A stretch of DNA of 12,552 nt. Source: Ferruginibacter sp. GTDB taxonomy: Bacteria > Bacteroidota > Bacteroidia > Chitinophagales > Chitinophagaceae. The notes below the pieces were generated by a model. That model had not been told where the DNA came from. It did no database searches and saw only the letters and a program-made list of their open reading frames with translations. The stretch is from the NCBI GenBank assembly GCA_030831725.1, contig JAURKN010000013.1:1-12552 (forward strand). The letters run 5' to 3'. The position numbers were made by a program, and so were the translations under genes. This document shows positions 7,527-12,552 of the stretch, one piece after another. Each line of letters begins with the position of its first letter. Position 1 is the first letter of the stretch.

Positions 7527-7541
7527 CACTTTCTCAAAGTG
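7527..7541 (+). other. Small hairpin between the Cys/His gene and receptor 2
   Basis: CACTTT and AAAGTG form a perfect 6-bp stem with a CTC loop, 10 nt after the stop codon of the upstream gene. No T-tract follows. It could stabilise the upstream mRNA segment or lower read-through into receptor 2. A second short repeat (ATTTGA at 7550-7555 with TCAAAT at 7565-7570) lies just behind it. Confidence 0.25.
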
Positions 7542-7631
7542 CGTGTGAAATTTGATTTTGATTTTCAAATATGATATTCATTATTAAGTTTCATAGAATT
7601 CAATTTTATTTTCAACCTATAACATGGTCGA

Positions 7632-9944
7632 TTGAAAATCTTATCAGTCTTTATACTTGTATTATTTTTCGCTTTTTCAGGATTCTCTCAATCCTGCCAA
7701 ATTCGGTTGTCCGGACATATTGAGGATGCGGATACAAAAGAGAAATTACAAGTGGCTACGGTTCGTATTTCAGAATTGAATATGGTCATTGTGACAGATA
7801 CCAAGGGTGATTTTGTTTTTCCCGACCTGTGCAAAGGAAATTACACGCTTGTCGTTACCCATGTCAATTGTGATCCTGTTGAACAAAAAATAATATTGGA
7901 GAAAGATTATCACACTGATATTGTTCTACCTCATAGTAGAAAAGTACTAGGTGATGTGGTGATTGAAGCTCAGAAAGGCATTCCAAACAGCGGTTTCAAG
8001 AAACAATTAAGTGGCAGATCGATTGATGAAACCAGAGGAATGTCATTGGCTGAGGCACTGAGTAAGCTGAATGGGGTAACCATGCTTCAAAATGGTTCAA
8101 ATGTTTCGAAGCCAGTCATACATGGGTTACATGGCAGTCGTATCCTGACCATCAACAATGGAGTAAGACAGGAAGGGCAGCAATGGGGAAATGAACATGC
8201 GCCAGAAATCGATCCTTTTATTGCGGAAAAGTTGGAGGTAATCAAAGGGGTGGATGAGCTTCGTTACGGATCTGATGCGATAGGAGGAGTTGTGTTGGTG
8301 GAACCCAGGGCATTGATCAGCAAGCCTGGACATCACCTGGAATTCAACAGCGCTTTTTTTACCAACAACAGACAATTTGTTTTATCAGCTTTATTCGAAC
8401 AACAGTTGAAAAAGCAACCTGCTTTTCGTTATCGGATTCAGGGCACGTATAAAAAAGGTGCCAACGTTTCAACCCCTGAATATCGTTTGAATAATACCGG
8501 AAACGAAGAGAAAAATTATTCATTGACATTGGGATGGAAAAAGCAGCAATGGAATACAGAATTGTTTCACAGTCATTTTGAAACAACTGTGGGTATTTTC
8601 CCGGGCTCTCATATCGGTAATATCAGCGATTTATTGAGTGCCATCGAAGCGCCGAAACCAAGTGATGTTTTTCTGGGTCAGCAAGCCTATCGAATCGGGA
8701 GGCCTTCACAAAAAGTGAATCATGATTTGTTCAAATCCAAAACGGTATTTTTCACCAATCAACATAAGTTCTCGCTTTTGCTGGCAGGTCAGTTTAATCA
8801 AAGAAAAGAATTCGATGTGGTCAGAAATGCCGCAAATACGAATCCGCAACTCGATCTCAATATTTCAACATACACGGAAGACCTGAGTTTGGAGTTGCCT
8901 AAAAAGAAAAATCTCACGGGAACAGCAGGTATTTCTGCTGTGCAGCAGTTTAACGATTACAGGGGTAGATATTTCATTCCCAATTATCAATCCAATGCTG
9001 TTGGTGCTTATTTTATTGAGAAGTGGAGCAAACACGATTGGGAGTGGCAGGCCGGTATAAGATACGATCATAAGGGGATTAACACAACGCGACTGAAATC
9101 CAATGGGGATACCATAAACAACCAATTCCAATTTTCAACCTTTGCAGGATCATTCAATGTGATGTATAAGCCTGTTGATGAATGTAAAATCAATATGAAT
9201 TTGAGTCTTTCGAGTCGTGCTCCGTATGTGAACGAATTGCTTTGTGATGGCATCCATCATGGAACTGCCACCTATGAAAAAGGGGATGTAGGATTGAAGC
9301 CTGAGCGTTCTCTCAGCTTAAATACAGGCGCTCATTTTGTGCATCATGATTCATGGCTCGAATTGGATTTTCTGGCATACGTGAATGTGATACGAAATTT
9401 CATTTATCAGCAACCTATGCCTGACAATCCCGTGCTGACCATCGCAGGTGCTTTTCCTTTGATGTCGTATCAACAAACCGACGCATTGCTATCCGGATTT
9501 GATTTCACTGCCAAATGTTCATTGTCTAAAAACGTGGATCTCAATACCAAGCTTAGCTATCTTGATGCCAGAAATACGAAGACGAATGATTGGCTTGTGT
9601 TGATGCCTGCCAATCGAATCAGCAATGAGTTTGTCTATCTCTTGAAAAAGAATAAAAAAATACAAGATGGATATCTGAGTTTGGAATGTATGAATGTCAT
9701 GCAACAAAAAAATATACCAGGATCCATGAATGGCAAACAGGATTATAAAGTACCGCCACCGGCTTATTTTTTATTGAATGTGAATTCGTCGGTTGCTTTT
9801 CTGGTTCATAAAAATCGGGTTACTATAGGTTTTTCTGTACGAAATCTGTTGAATCGCTCTTATCGGGATTATATGAACACCATGAGGTATTTCACAGATG
9901 AGATGGGGAGAAATGTGTGTATTAGATTGAAATGTCAGTTGTGA
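7632..9944 (+). CDS. TonB-dependent receptor 2, candidate metal (zinc-like) receptor
   Basis: Translation from TTG at 7632 gives 770 residues. The frame is closed by TAA at 7620-7622, the next in-frame Met is residue 51, and a signal peptide (KILSVFILVLFFAFSGFSQ) begins right at the TTG, so this start is well supported. Domains: carboxypeptidase-regulatory-like domain (about 24-100), TonB-box-like VLGDVVIEAQ (105-114), plug (about 125-225) and barrel. The plug has HGLHGSR (164-170) and EHAPEID (188-194), then VIKGVDELRYGSDAIGG. The EHAPEID segment sits where ZnuD-type zinc receptors have a DHA-containing motif, and further His residues occur in the barrel (HSHF, HHGT, VHHDSW). This suggests a metal or metal-complex ligand, which is an inference. 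The palindromic operator upstream of the previous gene may control it too. The C-terminus ends LKCQL, without the usual aromatic residue. Confidence 0.93.
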   Translation: MKILSVFILVLFFAFSGFSQSCQIRLSGHIEDADTKEKLQVATVRISELNMVIVTDTKGDFVFPDLCKGNYTLVVTHVNCDPVEQKIILEKDYHTDIVLPHSRKVLGDVVIEAQKGIPNSGFKKQLSGRSIDETRGMSLAEALSKLNGVTMLQNGSNVSKPVIHGLHGSRILTINNGVRQEGQQWGNEHAPEIDPFIAEKLEVIKGVDELRYGSDAIGGVVLVEPRALISKPGHHLEFNSAFFTNNRQFVLSALFEQQLKKQPAFRYRIQGTYKKGANVSTPEYRLNNTGNEEKNYSLTLGWKKQQWNTELFHSHFETTVGIFPGSHIGNISDLLSAIEAPKPSDVFLGQQAYRIGRPSQKVNHDLFKSKTVFFTNQHKFSLLLAGQFNQRKEFDVVRNAANTNPQLDLNISTYTEDLSLELPKKKNLTGTAGISAVQQFNDYRGRYFIPNYQSNAVGAYFIEKWSKHDWEWQAGIRYDHKGINTTRLKSNGDTINNQFQFSTFAGSFNVMYKPVDECKINMNLSLSSRAPYVNELLCDGIHHGTATYEKGDVGLKPERSLSLNTGAHFVHHDSWLELDFLAYVNVIRNFIYQQPMPDNPVLTIAGAFPLMSYQQTDALLSGFDFTAKCSLSKNVDLNTKLSYLDARNTKTNDWLVLMPANRISNEFVYLLKKNKKIQDGYLSLECMNVMQQKNIPGSMNGKQDYKVPPPAYFLLNVNSSVAFLVHKNRVTIGFSVRNLLNRSYRDYMNTMRYFTDEMGRNVCIRLKCQL

Positions 9945-9983
9945 TGGAGTGGATTGATGATAATGTATAAAAATAAAATCATG

Positions 9984-10006
9984 CGGATCGGAGTCGTCCG
10001 TTTTAT
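9984..10006 (+). terminator. Weak terminator-like hairpin after receptor 2
   Basis: CGGAT and GTCCG can form a 5-bp stem (one T-G wobble) with a 7-nt loop, followed by TTTTAT. The upstream ATAAAA at 9973-9978 can also pair with TTTTAT. The structure is short, so partial termination between receptor 2 and the lipoprotein gene is only a possibility. Confidence 0.25.
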
Positions 10007-10027
10007 AAAACAGTAAAAAAATAAACC

Positions 10028-10585
10028 ATGAATACAAAAAAACTTCTAATGATTGTTTTGATGATTGCAAGTCTTTCATCCTGTAAAAAAGATGCTGTTC
10101 CCGAAACAAATGATGAAGAAGTGATCACTACCATGAAGTTGACTTTTGTCCCTGTGGGCGGAAGTGCCAGTTTTACGTATCAGTTTGATGATTCGGATGG
10201 TCCGGGTGGTAATGCTCCTATGCAGGATTCGATTGTTTTATCTTCTTCAACCTCATACGTTGTCACCCTTCAATTGTTGAATAAAACCACTAATCCTGTA
10301 ACAGATCTAACTACGGAGATTCAGACCGAATCGGATGCTCATCGTTTTTATTATGAACCTTCAGTTGGAAGCAACCTGACAGTGTCTCAGTTGGACAATG
10401 ATGATAACGGAGTTCCTCTAGGTATAAACGGAACATGGTCTGCATCAACTGCTGCAACAGGAACAATCAAGATTACGTTGCGTCATTATCCGGGAACGCC
10501 CCCAGGAAAAGAAACTTCAGATCCGGTAAATAGCACAAAATCTGCAACCGATGTGGAAGTGATATTCAATACAATAGTCCAATAG
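10028..10585 (+). CDS. Lipoprotein, possible partner of TonB receptor 2
   Basis: The 185-residue protein has a short signal peptide ending in the lipobox LSSC with C19, followed by KKDAVPETNDEE. An early acidic/lysine-rich stretch of this kind resembles the Bacteroidota lipoprotein export signal, suggesting surface exposure. The mature part is beta-rich: MKLTFVPVGG, a DSDGPGGNAP turn (56-64), YVVTLQLLN, TTEIQTESDAHRFYYE with H105, the acidic LDNDDNGVPLG (122-132), GTWSASTAATGTIKITLRHYPG with H153, and a C-terminal strand. I recall Bacteroidota lipoproteins with this pattern (nnGLPLG..TSW, LRH.P) encoded beside ZnuD-like receptors and named loosely as a periplasmic-binding-fold protein, with no proven function. 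It follows receptor 2 by 83 nt. H105, H153 and the acidic loop could form a metal site (inference). Confidence 0.85.
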   Translation: MNTKKLLMIVLMIASLSSCKKDAVPETNDEEVITTMKLTFVPVGGSASFTYQFDDSDGPGGNAPMQDSIVLSSSTSYVVTLQLLNKTTNPVTDLTTEIQTESDAHRFYYEPSVGSNLTVSQLDNDDNGVPLGINGTWSASTAATGTIKITLRHYPGTPPGKETSDPVNSTKSATDVEVIFNTIVQ

Positions 10586-10700
10586 TATTTTTAGTCGCTT
10601 CAACAAAAAGGAGCTTCAAATAGCCATGCTTTTGATGAACCATTTCACTTTTCGAATGTTATCTTCGGTCTTTGATACATTTTTTATTGATTTGCAGAAT

Positions 10701-11465
10701 ATGAAAAAATTACTTTTTACAGCTATTTTGATTGTCACTACAGGTATTTTCAAATCATTTGCACAGGAATATCCTCCCATTCAAATTGACCGTCCAGATC
10801 AAACTGAATGTCCCTTCATTACACCAAAGAAGTACATTCAGATTGAAAATGGATTCACTTTGGAAAACATCACCGACAACCAGACTTCTTTGAATTATCC
10901 TTCCACACTTTGGAAGTATGGAATAAATGAAAAGCTTGAATTCAGGTTGATCACAGAATTGGTGAAGGATAAGAAAAATGGTGTTGAAACCTCCGGCATC
11001 ATGCCGATAACTGTCGGATTTAAAACATCACTTTGGGAAGAGAAAGGTATTTTGCCCAAAACATCTTTTATCGGACATGTGACTACCGCTTCGATTGGCA
11101 GTAAGGACTACAAGAAAAAATACATCGCTCCTTCGTTCCGCTTCACCATGCAGCATACGCTGACAGAAAAAGTATCTTTGGCTTACAATCTTGGGGCGGA
11201 GTGGAACGGCGAGAATGCCGCCCAGAATTATATTTACACGCTCACAACAGGAATTAGTCTTACGTCCAAGCTGGGTTTTTACGCTGAGTTGTACGGATTT
11301 ATCCAGGACTATAATGCGCCGGATCACCGATGCGATGGTGGTTTCACTTATCTGATCAACAACGATTTTATCGCTGATATTTCCGGTGGATTCGGATTGA
11401 CAAAAAATGCACCTCGCAACTATCTTTCTCTCGGGGTATCGTATCGATTCAAAACGGCAAAATAA
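10701..11465 (+). CDS. Predicted outer-membrane 'transporter' beta-barrel
   Basis: The ATG at 10701 gives 254 residues. An open frame reaches back to 10626, but the signal peptide (MKKLLFTAILIVTTGIFKSFAQ, cleavage after A21) starts at 10701, which settles the start. The mature protein begins YPPIQIDRPDQTECP, with DRPDQTE at 30-36. This signature is typical of Bacteroidota proteins annotated as transporter or 'MetA-pathway of phenol degradation' barrels (PF13557-like). Repeating strands follow (YIQIENGFTL, LEFRLITEL, ITVGFKTSL, VSLAYNLGAEW, GFYAELYGF) and the end is NYLSLGVSYRFKTAK. It is likely a small outer-membrane barrel, and its substrate is not indicated. It begins 115 nt after the lipoprotein gene, so it may or may not be part of the metal module. 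A long inverted repeat follows its stop codon. Confidence 0.85.
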   Translation: MKKLLFTAILIVTTGIFKSFAQEYPPIQIDRPDQTECPFITPKKYIQIENGFTLENITDNQTSLNYPSTLWKYGINEKLEFRLITELVKDKKNGVETSGIMPITVGFKTSLWEEKGILPKTSFIGHVTTASIGSKDYKKKYIAPSFRFTMQHTLTEKVSLAYNLGAEWNGENAAQNYIYTLTTGISLTSKLGFYAELYGFIQDYNAPDHRCDGGFTYLINNDFIADISGGFGLTKNAPRNYLSLGVSYRFKTAK

Positions 11466-11475
11466 ACAAGTCTTT

Positions 11476-11520
11476 CAATTTCATTTTGGGTTTCTTGTTG
11501 ATATCCAAAATGACGAATTG
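11476..11520 (+). terminator. Long inverted repeat between the barrel gene and folA
   Basis: CAATT (11476-11480) plus TCATTTTGG (11481-11489) pair with CCAAAATGA (11505-11513) and AATTG (11516-11520), giving 14 bp of perfect pairing broken only by a 2-nt bulge (CG at 11514-11515), around a 15-nt loop. It begins 10 nt after the stop codon. The position favours a terminator or mRNA 3' end structure for the upstream gene, but it lacks a GC-rich stem and a clear T-tract on the plus strand. An operator or 5' control element of folA is an alternative. Confidence 0.5.
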
Positions 11521-11547
11521 TAAATAATTAATCTCCTTTTTAATTTT

Positions 11548-11555
11548 TACATTTG
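11548..11555 (+). promoter_or_regulatory. TAnnTTTG match directly before folA
   Basis: TACATTTG fits the Bacteroidota -7 consensus exactly but ends only 3 nt before the folA ATG at 11559. If it is used, transcription would start at or inside the start codon, implying a leaderless transcript. A chance match in this AT-rich gap is equally possible. Confidence 0.3.
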
Positions 11556-11558
11556 TGC

Positions 11559-12050
11559 ATGATTTCCTTAATCGTCGCCGCTTCCACCAATCATTCCATC
11601 GGTAAGAACAACCAGCTGTTATGGCATTTGCCCAATGACCTGAAATTTTTCAAAAACACAACTTGGGCCTCCGTAGTCATCATGGGAAGAAAGACTTTCG
11701 AATCGGTCAATAAACCCCTGCCGGGAAGGATCAATATTGTCATCACCCGACAAAAAGATTGGAATGCCGATCAGGTCATCAAAGTCAATGATCTGGAAAC
11801 CGCTTTGGACGAAGCACGAAAAACGAATTGCAAAGAGATATTCATCATCGGTGGCGGAGAGATATACAGGTCATCCATGCAGCTTGCCGATAGAATTTAT
11901 CTGACAAGGGTACATACCATTATTGACGGAGATACATTTTTCCCTGAACTAGATCCAAATGTCTGGCAATTGTCTCAAACGCAATCTTTTCTGAAAGATG
12001 AAAAAAACGCATTTGACCACGATTTCGAAGTCTGGAACAAACGGAAATAA
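11559..12050 (+). CDS. folA: Dihydrofolate reductase FolA
   Basis: FolA reduces dihydrofolate to tetrahydrofolate with NADPH, closing the cycle opened by thymidylate synthase, and is the target of trimethoprim and methotrexate. The ATG at 11559 gives 163 residues, close to the family norm. A TTG two codons upstream is not needed. The N-terminus ISLIVAAS, the GKNNQLLWHLPNDLKFFK segment with the catalytic acid D27, the NADPH-binding MGRKTFES (42-49) and LPGRINIVITR, the second cofactor glycine motif IIGGGEIY (96-103), and the late GDTFFPELD are all in place, so the enzyme looks functional. It lies on the same strand as thyA but about 9 kb downstream. The methyltransferase frame opens 28 nt after its stop codon. 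Confidence 0.97.
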   Translation: MISLIVAASTNHSIGKNNQLLWHLPNDLKFFKNTTWASVVIMGRKTFESVNKPLPGRINIVITRQKDWNADQVIKVNDLETALDEARKTNCKEIFIIGGGEIYRSSMQLADRIYLTRVHTIIDGDTFFPELDPNVWQLSQTQSFLKDEKNAFDHDFEVWNKRK

Positions 12051-12078
12051 ACAACAAACACCAAACACCAAACTTCAA

Positions 12079-12552
12079 TTGTACAGTCCATTTCAAATTG
12101 CTTGCAAATATCTGCGCTACCTGTTTGTCGCATCCAATGGAAAGGGACATGGGATTCATTCGCCCTATGTTTATGAGTGGATAGAAAAAGCCTTGAATGA
12201 TACATCGGCTTCGCCACTGCAACAAAATTTAGAATCTCTTCGTAAGAGATTGTACAACAATAATAGAGAACTGTCTGTAATAGAATTGGGCGCAGGATCC
12301 ACTTCGATACGCACATCACAAAGAAAAATATCAGACATCGCAAGAACTTCGCTCAAGCCTTTCAAATACGCCAGTCTTTTATACAGGATAGCCAAGTTTC
12401 ATCAACCAAAAACCATTGTGGAGCTGGGTACTTCATTGGGATTGACGACATCCTACCTGGCATCTATCCCGGGTACTCCAGATGTTTTCACTTTTGAAGG
12501 GGTGCCTGATATCGCCAAAGAAGCCAATGCTCATTTTCAGCAGCTGGTTTTA
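12079..12552 (+). CDS. Class I SAM-dependent methyltransferase, partial (3' end beyond the window)
   Basis: An open frame of 158 codons runs from TTG at 12079 to the window edge. No in-frame ATG occurs before the conserved part, and the residues after TTG (YSPFQIACKYLRYLF, then SNGKGHGIHSPYVYEW) match what I know as the usual N-terminus of a Bacteroidota methyltransferase family, so TTG is the probable start. The SAM-binding motif I is TIVELGTSLGLTTSYLA at about 112-128, and E140 in TFEG is the expected acidic residue after beta-2. An earlier ELGAGST at 69-75 resembles a second glycine-rich motif, and KISDIARTSLKPFKYASLLYRI (83-104) forms the helical lead-in. The methyl acceptor is unknown; O-methyltransferase-like chemistry is a guess. 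It is 28 nt downstream of folA and probably cotranscribed. The catalytic C-terminal half is not in the window. Confidence 0.85.
   Translation, partial: MYSPFQIACKYLRYLFVASNGKGHGIHSPYVYEWIEKALNDTSASPLQQNLESLRKRLYNNNRELSVIELGAGSTSIRTSQRKISDIARTSLKPFKYASLLYRIAKFHQPKTIVELGTSLGLTTSYLASIPGTPDVFTFEGVPDIAKEANAHFQQLVL

Noticed and set aside
10626..10700. N-terminal extension of 25 residues on the predicted transporter barrel
   Set aside because: The signal peptide begins at the ATG at 10701; the extension would bury it internally.
12059..12072. Two tandem copies of CACCAAA between folA and the methyltransferase
   Set aside because: Only two short copies, too few for a meaningful repeat.
11975..12343. 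Minus-strand open frame of 122 codons over the folA end and methyltransferase start
   Set aside because: It is antisense to two genes with strong family motifs; apparent hydrophobic and Cys-rich content is a by-product of the opposite strand.
1..12552. tRNA, rRNA, CRISPR, insertion sequence, toxin-antitoxin or phage-defence genes
   Set aside because: Looked for by eye; no cloverleaf, regular repeat-spacer pattern, transposase motif or defence-gene motif was found.

Overview
The window looks like a chromosomal segment of a Bacteroidota bacterium, probably of the Chitinophagia/Sphingobacteriia/Flavobacteriia breadth. The basis is an AT-rich sequence, several matches to the Bacteroidota -7 promoter element TAnnTTTG, two TonB-dependent receptors that carry an N-terminal carboxypeptidase-regulatory-like domain, Bacteroidota-type lipoprotein signals, and the absence of strong Shine-Dalgarno sequences. 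No rRNA, tRNA, CRISPR array, transposase or phage gene was seen.

Layout. Positions 1-1674 (minus strand) hold mnmA (tRNA 2-thiolation) followed by a GTG-started lipoprotein that runs off the left edge. Plus-strand genes fill the rest: thyA (1768-2562), a small four-helix membrane protein (2700-3089), a YgiD-type class III extradiol dioxygenase (3134-4018), TonB-dependent receptor 1 (4142-6322) with a DUF2490-like outer-membrane protein (6354-7040), a small Cys/His-rich secreted or membrane protein (7152-7517), TonB-dependent receptor 2 (7632-9944), a conserved-looking lipoprotein (10028-10585), a predicted outer-membrane 'transporter' barrel (10701-11465), folA (11559-12050) and the 5' part of a SAM-dependent methyltransferase (12079 to the right edge).

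The most interesting part is 7124-10585. An imperfect 25-bp palindrome (core TTGCAAC-ATA-GTTACAA) overlaps a perfect TAnnTTTG promoter element directly in front of the Cys/His protein. That protein is followed by a receptor whose plug has His-containing motifs (HGLHGSR, EHAPEID) and by a lipoprotein with two His residues in motif-like settings. I read this as a candidate metal-responsive (zinc-like, Zur/Fur-family controlled) uptake module in which the lipoprotein may be a surface partner of the receptor. The metal, the regulator and the role of the lipoprotein are inferred. The components belong to families seen in other Bacteroidota, so novelty is moderate.

Housekeeping genes frame the window: thyA and folA, which act in the same thymidylate/folate cycle, lie about 9 kb apart with the uptake genes and the dioxygenase between them. 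Several starts are non-ATG (GTG for the lipoprotein at 531, TTG for receptor 2 and for the methyltransferase), and some promoter elements sit unusually close to start codons.
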